This document shows, piece by piece, positions 23,667 to 32,887 of a DNA stretch of 39,718 nucleotides. The notes under the pieces are model-generated. The model was given only the letters and a program-made list of their open reading frames with translations, did no database searches and was not told the origin of the DNA. The stretch's first letter is position 1, and each line of letters begins with the position of its first letter. Origin of the DNA: Kurthia zopfii (GTDB lineage Bacteria > Bacillota > Bacilli > Bacillales_A > Planococcaceae); the NCBI RefSeq assembly GCF_003143955.1, contig NZ_QFVS01000029.1, forward strand, positions 1 through 39,718, written 5' to 3'. The translations under genes were made by a program, and so were the position numbers.

Positions 23667-23682
23667 CTCGAAGTCATTGCTT

Positions 23683-23817
23683 TTATTTATTAATGATTGA
23701 TGTAAGGCTGCTGCTCGCCTTCATTTTTGAGCCACCACTTTGATTATTATTACCATAGTATTTAATGAGTCCAACACCTTTTGCGTAATACTTGTAATTC
23801 GTATTCGGACTTTGATG
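23683..23817 (-). pseudogene. 3' remnant of an exported-protein gene
   Basis: On the minus strand an open frame of 44 codons, without start or ribosome site and bounded upstream by TAA, reads HQSPNTNYKYYAKGVGLIKY, then YGNNNQSGGSKMKASSSL, then TSIINK and stop. The YYAKGVGLIK motif is typical of the C-terminal end of certain secreted or lipoprotein families of bacilli (as I recall them). It appears to be what remains after the 5' part was lost, possibly when the adjacent acetyltransferase gene arrived. Confidence 0.45.
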
Positions 23818-23825
23818 TTACATTT

Positions 23826-24290
23826 TCAAATTGTTTTAGACATTGTTATATTCGTAATTTCATAACCCATTTTTTCATATAGACCACGTGCAATTTTGTT
23901 ATGGCCAAAAACATTTAGACCAATTTTAGTCATACCTAACTCTTTAGCAATAATTTCAGCTTCTTTCATTGCGTTCTTGCCATACCCCTGCCCTTGATAT
24001 TGATCGAAAATTACAAAATCATATATATAGCCTTCACTAGGCTTTGTAGGCGCTTTTTGAGCTATCCAAATCATTCCAACTAAGAGATCGTTGTGAAAGA
24101 TAGACAATAAATGATTATTCTCGGTCTTCTCATCTTTTGGCAATAGTCGTTCAAATGTTTCCCTCGACAATTCAATCGCTTCATCTTCATTCCAATTACC
24201 TGACGCAATCTTATCTTTTGCATAGTCTTCAATTGCATAACTGATATATTGTTTGAACTCCTCTTGGTTCATAGCTTGTAGTGAAATCAA
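23826..24290 (-). CDS. GNAT family N-acetyltransferase
   Basis: 154 residues. The acetyl-CoA loop is QYQGQGYGKNAMKEAE (Q-x-x-G-x-G), preceded by IYDFVIFDQYQ and followed by IGLNVFGHNKIARGLYEKMGYE, the classic motif B region with N and the Y general-acid position. It starts with TTG, supported by GGAGG eight bases upstream. Substrate unknown. Stands alone. Confidence 0.88.
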   Translation of the reverse strand: MISLQAMNQEEFKQYISYAIEDYAKDKIASGNWNEDEAIELSRETFERLLPKDEKTENNHLLSIFHNDLLVGMIWIAQKAPTKPSEGYIYDFVIFDQYQGQGYGKNAMKEAEIIAKELGMTKIGLNVFGHNKIARGLYEKMGYEITNITMSKTI

Positions 24291-24383
24291 TTTATGTTCC
24301 TCCTAATCTATTTTTTATTTTAACATTTTTTCGAAATTCCGAATATTTGTACTGTCTAAATTAAAGTACTTCTATTTCAAAAA

Positions 24384-24419
24384 AACCAGACACTCCATTT
24401 CGAAGTTGTCTGGTTTTTA
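24384..24419. terminator. Bidirectional terminator after gltS
   Basis: AACCAGACA (24384-24392) pairs with TGTCTGGTT (24407-24415); A- and T-runs flank it. Confidence 0.8.
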
Positions 24420-24423
24420 TGAT

Positions 24424-25605
24424 CTATTTAAAGAAATTGATTGTCGTAATGATGATTGGCATACCGAATACGTCGATTAGGAATGCGCCAACAATCGGCA
24501 CGATTAAGAATGCTTTTTGAGATGGGCCAAATTTCTTCACGACTGCTGACATATTTGCCATTGCGTTAGGTGTAGCACCTAAACCATGTCCTAAGAAACC
24601 TGATACCATTACAGCTGCATCATAATCTTTTCCTAATGCGCGGAATAGTACGAATACCGCAAATAATACGATGAAGATCACTTGGATTAAGACGATGAAG
24701 AAGATTGGCAATGCAACACCAGCAACTTCCCATAGTTTAATGCTCAGTAATGCCATTGATAAGAAAATACCTAATGAAATATCACCGATTAAGTTAATTT
24801 CCTTCATATTAATGACACCCGGTTTGAAGCGATCCATTACATTTCGTACGATTACAGCTGTGAACATTGCGCCCACATATGCAGGTAATACGAATCCTGT
24901 TAAATCAGAGAAGAATTGGCCTAAGTAAGTACCAACTGCCATACTGAATGTAATTAAGAAAATTTGAGACATGAACGATTTTTCTGTTACTGGATGCTCA
25001 TATTGCTCAACGTATTCTTGAGATGTTTCATCCGTTGATTTTAAGTTGAATTTCTTCACTAAATATTGAACGATTGGTCCACCAATTAAAGCACCCGCTA
25101 CTAAACCTAATGTCGCTGCAGCCATACCAATTGAAACCGCTGAATCTACGCCCATACCTTGAAGTGTCTCTCCGTAAGCAGCCGCTGAACCGTGACCGCC
25201 CTCCATCGAAACTGCTCCGACCATAACACCTAATAAAGGTTCTAAGCCGAATAATTTAGCGAAACTCACACCGATTAGATTTTGCATTAATGCTAGGAAA
25301 CCACAGGCAATCCAATAAATGATTAGGATTTTCCCGCCTAAACGGACTAAACGGAAACTAGCACCAAGACCGATTGTTGTGAAAAATGTAATCATGAAAA
25401 TACTTTGTAATGAAGTATCTAATTGAATTTCAAGTGTATCTGTTGCTTTCAATGTCGTCGCAATCGCCGCAAAAATTAATCCCCCAACTACAGGAGCTGG
25501 AATACAGAAACGACTTAGAAAATTGATTTTATTTACAAGGAATGTACCGAGTACAAACATGGCTACCGCTAAGAATAATGTTGTAATTTGATTGATTTCT
25601 AACAA
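24424..25605 (-). CDS. gltS: Sodium/glutamate symporter GltS
   Basis: 393 residues, about ten helices. GltS family hallmarks: FCIPAPVVGGLIFA near residue 35, MEGGHGSAAAYGETL (the GGHGT-like glycine-rich loop), and SGFLGHGLGATPNAMANMSAV in the second repeat. Moves glutamate with Na+. TTG start one base after the hutG stop, with AGGGGGAAA inside the hutG end. Co-transcribed with hutG, whose pathway ends in glutamate, so it may export or import glutamate according to need. Confidence 0.92.
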   Translation of the reverse strand: MLEINQITTLFLAVAMFVLGTFLVNKINFLSRFCIPAPVVGGLIFAAIATTLKATDTLEIQLDTSLQSIFMITFFTTIGLGASFRLVRLGGKILIIYWIACGFLALMQNLIGVSFAKLFGLEPLLGVMVGAVSMEGGHGSAAAYGETLQGMGVDSAVSIGMAAATLGLVAGALIGGPIVQYLVKKFNLKSTDETSQEYVEQYEHPVTEKSFMSQIFLITFSMAVGTYLGQFFSDLTGFVLPAYVGAMFTAVIVRNVMDRFKPGVINMKEINLIGDISLGIFLSMALLSIKLWEVAGVALPIFFIVLIQVIFIVLFAVFVLFRALGKDYDAAVMVSGFLGHGLGATPNAMANMSAVVKKFGPSQKAFLIVPIVGAFLIDVFGMPIIITTINFFK

Positions 25606-25606
25606 T

Positions 25607-26554
25607 TTATTTCCCCCTGATTAACCCAACCATAGCTTCATTTGTCAATTGCGCACCTAATTTCACCGTGATTCCACTCGGGTCTAGAGAAGGATTTACT
25701 TCACAAATATTAAAACTTGTTGTCTTTTGATTAGTTGTAACAAAACGAATAATTGATCTTACTTCTTTCGGATGCATACCGAACGGCGATGGAGCACTCA
25801 CTCCAGGCGCACAGGCCGCATCTAAGACATCTGTACAAAGCGTTAAGAGAATTACATCACATTTAGCAGAAAAGTCGTTAAAAGCTGTTTCTACAGTTTC
25901 TACCGTCATTTCATCTTCATACAAGTATGTAACACCTAAGTCACCTGCACGTTCAAATAATTCAACTGTGTTGCCGTATCGCTGAATACCGCATACAAAG
26001 TAAGATGCATTCACATCATCATCTAAAATTTGTTTGAACATCGTGCCTGAAGATGGCTGTTCATCATAATCTCTTAAGTCGAAATGTGCATCAATGTTCA
26101 CGATGCCGATTTTTTGATCTTCGCCAACCGCTTGTCGAACACCTAAATAATGTCCGTAAAGTGTTTCATGTCCGCCACCTAAAACGATACATTTCGTATT
26201 GTTTACTAATAGCTTGCTTACATGATTGCCTAGCTCAATTTGCGCTTCTTCAAGTGCCGTACCCTGACATTGCACATTGCCGATATCTGCAATTTTCACA
26301 TTTTCATTGAAAATATGGGGCAAACTCGACATGCTTTGACGAATGGCATTCGGACCTTGTGAAGCGCCCAGTCTTCCTTTATTTCGACGTACACCTTCAT
26401 CGCATTCAAATCCGACAAATGCAACATCATATGTGTCTGTTGTCACTTCATCCGAAGTAATTGATTTTACAATTTGATGCAGACGGAAACTAGCACGATT
26501 TTCGGTACTATCCGTTCTGCCGGTCCAATATTTTTCAATTTCATTATTGTACAT
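25607..26554 (-). CDS. hutG: Formimidoylglutamase (arginase family)
   Basis: Hydrolyses formimidoyl-glutamate to glutamate and formamide, the last step of histidine degradation. Arginase-fold metal motifs: GGGHE (H129), NIDAHFDLR (D155, H157, D159) and CTDVLDAACAPGVSAPSPFG (D242, D245). C240 occupies a place that is Asp in arginases; this may be normal in HutG. GVRRNKGRLGASQGP is the substrate loop. Length 315 is typical. AAAGGAGGT site before ATG. No hutH, hutU or hutI is in the window. Divergent LysR gene probably controls it. Confidence 0.9.
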   Translation of the reverse strand: MYNNEIEKYWTGRTDSTENRASFRLHQIVKSITSDEVTTDTYDVAFVGFECDEGVRRNKGRLGASQGPNAIRQSMSSLPHIFNENVKIADIGNVQCQGTALEEAQIELGNHVSKLLVNNTKCIVLGGGHETLYGHYLGVRQAVGEDQKIGIVNIDAHFDLRDYDEQPSSGTMFKQILDDDVNASYFVCGIQRYGNTVELFERAGDLGVTYLYEDEMTVETVETAFNDFSAKCDVILLTLCTDVLDAACAPGVSAPSPFGMHPKEVRSIIRFVTTNQKTTSFNICEVNPSLDPSGITVKLGAQLTNEAMVGLIRGK

Positions 26555-26578
26555 ATTTTTGACCTCCTTTATGTCATT

Positions 26579-26592
26579 TGTAAGCGTATTCC
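26579..26592. promoter_or_regulatory. Possible cre (CcpA) site
   Basis: TGTAAGCGTATTCC matches the cre consensus TGWAANCGNTNWCA at nine of eleven defined positions. It lies about 25 bp upstream of the hutG start. Carbon control of histidine use is known in B. subtilis. Low confidence. Confidence 0.3.
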
Positions 26593-26640
26593 TAGTATAA
26601 TTTTCTTGATATATAATTACTAATACCGATTTATTATAAA

Positions 26641-26661
26641 TTTATAGCTTTTAACTATAAA
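26641..26661. promoter_or_regulatory. LysR-type operator between hutG and lysR
   Basis: TTTATAG-N7-CTATAAA, a perfect dyad with the T-N11-A core of LysR sites, plus a third half-site CTATAAAA at 26665. It lies about 50 bp before the LysR gene and about 87 bp before the hutG start, the usual place for autoregulation and activation of the divergent gene. Confidence 0.7.
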
Positions 26662-26710
26662 TCACTATAAAATTGGTGTTATTATTAAAATCAAATACTT
26701 GAGGTGACAA

Positions 26711-27598
26711 ATGGATCTTAAACAATTAACGTATTTCATCACAATCGCTCGTGTCGGTAGCTTTTCAAGAGCTGCCCTCCTACTCCATGTTTCACAACCT
26801 TCTATTAGTAATGCCATCTCCAATTTGGAAACCGAAATCGGCAGTCCTTTATTCGAAAGAACGACGCGTCAAATTCGCTTAACGAAGACTGGCGAGTTGC
26901 TTCAAGACCGTTCTACCGAGCTTTTGAAGCAATTTGCCATTATGAAAGAGGAATTGCAAGATGTCATTCACGGGGAAGAAGTGAAAATCGTTTTCGGCAT
27001 GATTGAGTCGGCACATAACTGGTTTGCGCAAGTCATAAAGGATTTCAAACAGCAGTTTCCAGCCATTCAATTCTCTGTTATTGATACACTTTATAACTCC
27101 AGTGTCTTTAAAACGTTGGAAAATCATGACATTCACGCGACGATTTCAAATCAAGAAATTAATCATAATTCCATAACAAAAATTCCACTTTATCAAGAAA
27201 AATTTGTTGTGATTTTCCCAAAAGGTCATGCTTTTTCTGAAAAAGAAACAGTTTCTCTTGCAGAAATTAGTAAAGAACCATTGATTACGGGCATGCCCAT
27301 TTTTGAAACATGTAAGCAAATATTGTCCGCATTTGAAACTTTACATTTAACGCCACAAGTTGCCTATGAAATTGAACGTTTTGAAATGGCAAAATCGCTT
27401 GTTGAATGTCATCTTGGCGTGAGTATTCTTCCTGAAAAATACGTTTTGCAACATTTTCCTGAATCGCTCGAATATCGCATGATTGAAGATCAAATTCTTT
27501 CGCGCCCAGTATATCTCTACTATTTAAAAAACCGTCATTTCCCGAATTCTATTTTGCAGCTATTCCAAAATATCCAAAATGCTTCCTATTCAAAATAG
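26711..27598 (+). CDS. LysR-type transcriptional regulator
   Basis: 295 residues. N-terminal winged helix-turn-helix: DLKQLTYFITIARVGSFSRA with AALLLHVSQPSISNAISNLE (SQPSISNAI recognition helix) and LFERTTRQIRLTKTG. The co-inducer-binding domain covers about 90-290. GAGGTG before ATG. Divergent from hutG-gltS and next to a perfect dyad, so a regulator of that operon; the effector may be histidine, urocanate or formimidoyl-glutamate. No clear terminator follows. Confidence 0.93.
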   Translation: MDLKQLTYFITIARVGSFSRAALLLHVSQPSISNAISNLETEIGSPLFERTTRQIRLTKTGELLQDRSTELLKQFAIMKEELQDVIHGEEVKIVFGMIESAHNWFAQVIKDFKQQFPAIQFSVIDTLYNSSVFKTLENHDIHATISNQEINHNSITKIPLYQEKFVVIFPKGHAFSEKETVSLAEISKEPLITGMPIFETCKQILSAFETLHLTPQVAYEIERFEMAKSLVECHLGVSILPEKYVLQHFPESLEYRMIEDQILSRPVYLYYLKNRHFPNSILQLFQNIQNASYSK

Positions 27599-27680
27599 AC
27601 ATTCAAAGTTTTGCCTTATTTTTTTTGAAAGATTTATGCTACGATAGACTTAATGAATGTAACTTAAAGGAGTTTTACGT

Positions 27681-28178
27681 ATGTTAAGCAATTTTGAGAT
27701 TTCAAAATATATGCAAGATCATAAAATGTATAAAGGGTTCGAAATTGCACAAACCGATTGCAAAGCAGTGCCTGAAGGAAGTCATCTTCTATATAAAAAG
27801 GGATTTGACCAACTATACTTTATTAAAATTATCGAGAATAAGTTGAATAAAGAGTCGAATGAAAAAATCGAAGCGATTGAAGTTGTCGAAACATATAAGT
27901 TTTCAATGTATGATACGGTACAATTCGATCAATATGCGATGTCACAAAAATATAGTTTCACTGCCGAAACAGGTGAATCTTTAACGCTGAAAACATGGCT
28001 ATCTACTGCTTCACTTCGCTCGATCATGCCAAGCCGCATTAAAATTAAAATTGTGGAACGTAAATGGTATAACAAAATTATCGGTTTCCGCTCAAATCAA
28101 CCGAGCAAAATGATCGCTGCAACACTTGTCTACATCACATTCTTCGTCGCATTAATCAAATTCCTAATGGAAAGATAA
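27681..28178 (+). CDS. Hypothetical tail-anchored protein, 165 aa
   Basis: No family recognised. A soluble N-terminal region of about 140 residues with beta-rich segments (DQLYFIKIIENKLNKES, FDQYAMSQKYSFTAETG) and a basic stretch RIKIKIVERKWYNKI, followed by a single C-terminal helix at about 145-162 (IAATLVYITFFVALIKFL). The layout is tail-anchored with the bulk in the cytoplasm. AAAGGAG eight bases before ATG. Terminates at the hairpin shared with the dipeptide operon. Confidence 0.75.
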   Translation: MLSNFEISKYMQDHKMYKGFEIAQTDCKAVPEGSHLLYKKGFDQLYFIKIIENKLNKESNEKIEAIEVVETYKFSMYDTVQFDQYAMSQKYSFTAETGESLTLKTWLSTASLRSIMPSRIKIKIVERKWYNKIIGFRSNQPSKMIAATLVYITFFVALIKFLMER

Positions 28179-28190
28179 TACGCATCAGAA

Positions 28191-28226
28191 AAACCGGAAT
28201 CGCTCTGTTGGGCGGTTCCGGTTTTT
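28191..28226. terminator. Bidirectional terminator
   Basis: AAACCGGAA (28191-28199) pairs with TTCCGGTTT (28216-28224), inner GCG/CGG-rich loop, with A- and T-runs. It ends the hypothetical gene and, on the minus strand, the dipeptide operon. Confidence 0.85.
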
Positions 28227-28252
28227 CATTGTGAACTCAAATGAGCTGTTTT

Positions 28253-29143
28253 TTAGTTTTTCATTTTCGGATCGAATGCATCTCGCAATCCATCGCCCAT
28301 TAAGTTGAAACCAAGAACTGTTAGCATAATTGCTAAACCAGGGAAAATCATTGTCCACGGTGCATTCACTAAGTAAACGCGGGCATCTGACAGCATTTTC
28401 CCCCACTCTGGAGCTGGCGCTTGAGCACCTAATCCTAAGAATCCAAGTGCAGCTGCTTCAATAATAGCAGTCGCAATCGCTAATGTTCCTTGTACGATGA
28501 TTGGAGTCATCGAGTTCGGCAACACATGGGTGAATAAAATCCGCGAATCCTTCATTCCAATTGCTTTTGCAGCGGTGATGAATTCTTCTTCTTTAATACT
28601 TAACACTTTCGAACGAATTAGTCGCCCGAAGTTCGGCACGTTTACAATCGCAATCGCTAATAATGCATTGAAAAGAGATGGCCCTAATGCTGTAACGATG
28701 GCGATCGCAAGAAGAATACTTGGGAATGCGAGTAAAATATCAAAGAACCTTGAAATGATCGTATCAACCCAGCGACCATAGTAACCCGCTAAAATCCCTA
28801 AAATACTCCCGACAATAATCGAAATGGCAACTGAAGCAAAACCAACCATTAACGACAATCTAGAACCTAAGACGACACGAGAGAAAATATCGCGTCCGAA
28901 AACATCCGTCCCAAACCAAAATTCAGATGATGGTGATTGTAACTTCAATTTAAAATTTTGTTCATTGATTCCTTGTGGTGCAATTAATGGTCCAAAAATG
29001 GCGAGTAGGATGAAGAACACAACAATGATTGTTCCGATTACTGCCAGTTTACTCTTTCTAAAAGTACGTAAACTATCTTGAAAAGGACTTCTTGCTTTCG
29101 CCTTACTACTTTTCGGATTTAACTCTGGTGTCATACTTGTCAT
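28253..29143 (-). CDS. dppC: Dipeptide ABC transporter permease DppC-like
   Basis: 296 residues, OppC/DppC type with an N-terminal cytoplasmic extension and about six helices. Family motifs: LKLQSPSSEFWFGTDVFGRDIFSRVV (GTDVFGRDIFSR), EEEFITAAKAIGMKDSRILFTHVLPN (the EAA loop), and LGLGAQAPAPEWGKMLSDAR. AGGAGGG before ATG; 12 bases after dppB. Last gene of the operon. Names follow the E. coli Dpp scheme because the binding protein looks DppA-like. Confidence 0.9.
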   Translation of the reverse strand: MTSMTPELNPKSSKAKARSPFQDSLRTFRKSKLAVIGTIIVVFFILLAIFGPLIAPQGINEQNFKLKLQSPSSEFWFGTDVFGRDIFSRVVLGSRLSLMVGFASVAISIIVGSILGILAGYYGRWVDTIISRFFDILLAFPSILLAIAIVTALGPSLFNALLAIAIVNVPNFGRLIRSKVLSIKEEEFITAAKAIGMKDSRILFTHVLPNSMTPIIVQGTLAIATAIIEAAALGFLGLGAQAPAPEWGKMLSDARVYLVNAPWTMIFPGLAIMLTVLGFNLMGDGLRDAFDPKMKN

Positions 29144-29155
29144 AATTCTTCCCTC

Positions 29156-30160
29156 CTAATCGTATTTAATTCTTGGATCAATAATGCTATACAATAAATC
29201 GACAATTAAATTAATCATGACGAACATGAATGCCACGATTAAAATACCTGATTGAATGACTGGATAATCTCGCGAGCTAATCGCGTCGTAAATATAACGA
29301 CCGATTCCCGGCCAACTGAAAATTGTTTCCGTTAAAATGGCTCCTCCTAAAAGTAAACCAGTTTGTAGACCGATGACTGTTAATACAGGGATGACCGCAT
29401 TTTTCAAACTATGCTTATAGACAACTAAAGACATTTTCTGCCCTTTCGCTCTCGCAGTTCTCACATAATCTGCGCGCATTACTTCCAACATTGTTGAACG
29501 CGTCATACGTGCGATAATCGCCATTGGAATCGTTGCTAATGCTGTTGCTGGCAAGATTAAGTGCTTCACAACATCAATGAATTGATCAAATCGACCAGCA
29601 ATTAATGTATCGATCAAATAGAAATTCGTAATCGCTTCAACTGGATCTCGCGAGTTAAATCGGCTTGAAGTTGGCAAGATGCCTAGCTCCACACTGAATG
29701 CCCATTGCCCCATTAAGCCTAACCAGAAAATTGGAATTGATACACCGATTAACGCTAAAATCATCGCTGTATAATCAAACCAAGAATTTTGGAACCATGC
29801 AGAGATGATGCCGGCATTCACACCGACTACGATCGCAATGACCATCGCCACTACTGCTAGCTCAATTGTTGCAGCTAAATAAGGGAAAATCTCTGTTGCC
29901 ACTTGTTCACCTGTTTTGATTGATTGACCGAGATCTCCCGTAAGTAGTTGACCAAGATAATGGAAATACTGTATGTACCATGGGTTATCTAATCCCAGAC
30001 TGTCTCTTAATGCCGCAACCGCTTCTTTCGTCGCCTGCTGTCCTAAAATAATTTTTGCCGGATCACCAGGAATTGCTCTTACAATCATAAATACGATAAA
30101 TGTCATACCGAATAATACAGGGATTAATTGTAGTAATCTCTTACCTATATATCGAAGCAT
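29156..30160 (-). CDS. dppB: Dipeptide ABC transporter permease DppB-like
   Basis: 334 residues, OppB/DppB type. Motifs: RLLQLIPVLFGMTFIVFMIVRAIPGDP, the loop IEAITNFY-like insert, EVMRADYVRTARAKGQKMSLVVYKHSLKNA (EAA loop with ARAKG) and GAILTETIFSWPGIGRY. GAGGGGG site before ATG. A stable stem-loop without a T-run lies in the 109-nt gap from the binding-protein gene. Confidence 0.92.
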   Translation of the reverse strand: MLRYIGKRLLQLIPVLFGMTFIVFMIVRAIPGDPAKIILGQQATKEAVAALRDSLGLDNPWYIQYFHYLGQLLTGDLGQSIKTGEQVATEIFPYLAATIELAVVAMVIAIVVGVNAGIISAWFQNSWFDYTAMILALIGVSIPIFWLGLMGQWAFSVELGILPTSSRFNSRDPVEAITNFYLIDTLIAGRFDQFIDVVKHLILPATALATIPMAIIARMTRSTMLEVMRADYVRTARAKGQKMSLVVYKHSLKNAVIPVLTVIGLQTGLLLGGAILTETIFSWPGIGRYIYDAISSRDYPVIQSGILIVAFMFVMINLIVDLLYSIIDPRIKYD

Positions 30161-30211
30161 AAACTTACCCCCTCATTGTGTTCTAATAGAAAATCCATTC
30201 TAGCTTCGAGC

Positions 30212-30237
30212 AATCAATGGGCGTGAACCCATTGATT
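30212..30237 (-). other. Intercistronic stem-loop without U-tract
   Basis: AATCAATGGG (30212-30221) pairs with CCCATTGATT (30228-30237), loop CGTGAA. No T-run follows on the minus strand. It probably protects the upstream binding-protein mRNA from 3' decay rather than terminating. Confidence 0.55.
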
Positions 30238-30269
30238 AGCCCTTAATAAAATGGAGCAGTTACTACAAA

Positions 30270-31874
30270 TTACTCAACTTCAACTGTATCGAAGCGATCC
30301 GAACCAGTTGGATGTGGATTGAAGCCTTTAATGTTTTTGTTACCTGCTAATAATGGTGTTGAGTACGCTAGTGGAACCCAAGGAGCTTCCTCATGTAAAA
30401 TTTCCTGTGCTTCTTTATAAAGAGCCGCACGTTTATCTTCATCTACTTCAATTTGAGCTTGTTTTAAGATTTTATGCGTTTTGTCATTTTTGAAGTAAGT
30501 GTAGTTATTACTACCGATATTATCTTCATCAAGTAAAGTGTATAGGAAGTTATCCGCATCTCCGTTATCACCAGTCCAACCTAGTAAGAACGCATCTGCT
30601 TCACCTTTACTCGCTTTTTCTAAATACGTACCCCACTCATAATTGACAATTTTAGATTTCATGCCGATATCTTCAAGATTTTTCTGAATTGCTTCAGCAA
30701 TTTTTTGACCATCTGGCATGTAAGGACGAGGTACCGGCATTGCCCATAATTCGATTTCTTTACCATCGTAATTTGATTCTTTTAATAATTTCTTCGCTTT
30801 TTCTGGATCATATTCATAATCTGTAATTTCGTCATTGAATCCTTGAATTACAGGTGGCATAGCATTTTTCGCAACTTCTGCTTGCCCTTCGAAGAATGCT
30901 TCTACAATCGCCTTTTTATCAATTGCATGGTTCACAGCTTGACGAACTTTTTTATCATCAAATGGTTTACGCGTTACTGTTAAGCCTAAGTAACCTACAT
31001 TTAATGATGGACGTTTGAATAATTGTAAATCTGCATTACCTTCAATTGAAGCTGCATCAGAAGGGTTAATACCATCTGCGATATCGATATCACCTGATGT
31101 TAAAGCGTTTAGACGAGCAGAGTTATCCGGAATTGAACGGAAAATTAACTTATCCACTTTTGGTAAACCTTTTTGCCAATAATCTTTATTCTTCTCTAAA
31201 GTAATGGCATCATTGCGTTTCCACTCAACAAATTTGAATGGTCCAGTACCTACAGGGTTTTTCTCGAATCCTTTTGCATCTTTTTCAAATGCAGTTGGAG
31301 AAGCGATTGCAAATGGCGTCATCGCTAAGTTTTTAAGGAATGGTGCTTGTGCGTGATTTAAAGTCATAACAACTTGATCATCACCATCAGCTTTTACTTC
31401 TTTGATTACAGCGTTTTTCTCACCTTTGAAACCACCGAACATTGATTGGAAATAAGGATTTGATTCCGCATTACCATTCATCCAGCGGTCAAAGTTTTTT
31501 ACAACTGCTTCTGCATTGAAGTCAGAACCATCATGGAATTTAACACCTTTTTGAAGTTCAAAAGTATATGTTAATCCATCTTTTGAAGTTTCCCATTTTT
31601 CAGCAAGACCTGGTACTAATTCTGTACTACCTTCACCGAAATTAATCAGTGTTTCCATAATATTTTTCGTAACACCTAGTGATTCACCATCTGTTACTGC
31701 TGATGGATCTAGTTTTACTGAATCCGCTCCACGGCCGTATACTAAGGTTTTCTCTTTTGCATCGCCACCAGAGCCTTTTCCGCCCTCTTCTTTTTTACTT
31801 CCACATGCCGCAAGAATAGTCGATAATACTAGGACTAATAAAAGGACAAATGTTAGACTTTTTCTTTTATTCAT
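30270..31874 (-). CDS. dppA: Dipeptide-binding lipoprotein, DppA-like
   Basis: 534 residues, family-5 solute-binding protein. Lipobox TILAAC with C24. Family motifs: KNIMETLINF, FELQKGVKFHDGSDFNAEAV (KGVKFHDG), NPVGTGPFKFVEW, NHAIDKKAI and YDPEKAKKLLKES. WAMPVPRPYMP and GWTGDNGDADNFLYTL closely recall E. coli DppA, which takes dipeptides (and heme). GGAGGGG before ATG. Two bases after the dppF stop. Anchored outside the membrane. Confidence 0.92.
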   Translation of the reverse strand: MNKRKSLTFVLLLVLVLSTILAACGSKKEEGGKGSGGDAKEKTLVYGRGADSVKLDPSAVTDGESLGVTKNIMETLINFGEGSTELVPGLAEKWETSKDGLTYTFELQKGVKFHDGSDFNAEAVVKNFDRWMNGNAESNPYFQSMFGGFKGEKNAVIKEVKADGDDQVVMTLNHAQAPFLKNLAMTPFAIASPTAFEKDAKGFEKNPVGTGPFKFVEWKRNDAITLEKNKDYWQKGLPKVDKLIFRSIPDNSARLNALTSGDIDIADGINPSDAASIEGNADLQLFKRPSLNVGYLGLTVTRKPFDDKKVRQAVNHAIDKKAIVEAFFEGQAEVAKNAMPPVIQGFNDEITDYEYDPEKAKKLLKESNYDGKEIELWAMPVPRPYMPDGQKIAEAIQKNLEDIGMKSKIVNYEWGTYLEKASKGEADAFLLGWTGDNGDADNFLYTLLDEDNIGSNNYTYFKNDKTHKILKQAQIEVDEDKRAALYKEAQEILHEEAPWVPLAYSTPLLAGNKNIKGFNPHPTGSDRFDTVEVE

Positions 31875-31876
31875 CT

Positions 31877-32887
31877 TTACCCCTCCGTTTTTGCAAAATT
31901 ATTATCATTGTTTAGGCCATCTTTATACAGATGACACGCCACAGAATGACCAGGTTCAACTTCTACTAACATTGGAATCTCCTTCGAGCAATGGTCCATT
32001 TTAAACGGACATCTCGTATGGAATGTACAGCCAGATGGCGGATTTGAAGGACTCGGAATATCTCCCTTCAGCAATTCCGTCTCCCTTTTGAAATCAGGAT
32101 CTGGAACTGGAACTGCCGCTAACAACGCTTGCGTATAGGGATGTAATGGTTTTTCATAAAGCTGCTCACTATTCGCAAGCTCCACCATTTTCCCAAGATA
32201 CATCACGCCCACACGATCACTAATATGGCGAACTACACCGAGATCATGCGCGATAAAAATATATGTTAGCTTCAATTCTTCTTGAAGGTCCTTCATTAAG
32301 TTCAATACTTGCGCTTGAATGGAAACATCGAGTGCCGACACCGGTTCATCCGCAATAATTAATTTTGGATTTGTCATAAGCGCTCTCGCAATACCAATTC
32401 GCTGGCGTTGTCCACCACTGAATTGATGTGGGTATCTTTGCGCATGATAGCTACTCAAACCGACAATATTCAACAGTTTCGCAACTTTTTCTTTGCGTTC
32501 TTTCGCATCGCCGATTCCGTGAACACGCAATGGTTCTTCCAGAATCTTTTGAATATTATGACGAGGATTAAGGGACGCATACGGATCTTGGAAAACCATC
32601 TGAATATCTCGTCGTGCCTTCCTTAGCTCTTCCTTCGACATCTTCGTGACGTTCTTTCCTTCGAAAAACACTTCGCCTTCCGTTGGCTCAATCAATCTCA
32701 TGAGGGAGCGCCCTGTCGTGGATTTCCCGCAACCTGATTCCCCAACAATACCTAAAGTCTCGCCTTGTCGAATCTCAAAGGAAACATCGTCTACCGCCTT
32801 TACTTGCCCGACTTCTTTGCCGAAAATCCCTGCTCGAATCGGGAAATATTTTTTCAGACCAGTTACTTTTAATAATGGTTCAGACAT
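31877..32887 (-). CDS. dppF: Peptide ABC transporter ATPase, DppF/OppF-like
   Basis: 336 residues. Walker [11 protein letters not shown]-loop [13 protein letters not shown], signature FSGGQRQR, Walker [13 protein letters not shown] and [12 protein letters not shown] are intact. The C-terminal oligopeptide extension has the cysteine cluster [17 protein letters not shown], which in related proteins binds an iron-sulfur cluster. Overlaps the end of dppD by 8 nt. Confidence 0.93.
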   Translation of the reverse strand: MSEPLLKVTGLKKYFPIRAGIFGKEVGQVKAVDDVSFEIRQGETLGIVGESGCGKSTTGRSLMRLIEPTEGEVFFEGKNVTKMSKEELRKARRDIQMVFQDPYASLNPRHNIQKILEEPLRVHGIGDAKERKEKVAKLLNIVGLSSYHAQRYPHQFSGGQRQRIGIARALMTNPKLIIADEPVSALDVSIQAQVLNLMKDLQEELKLTYIFIAHDLGVVRHISDRVGVMYLGKMVELANSEQLYEKPLHPYTQALLAAVPVPDPDFKRETELLKGDIPSPSNPPSGCTFHTRCPFKMDHCSKEIPMLVEVEPGHSVACHLYKDGLNNDNNFAKTEG

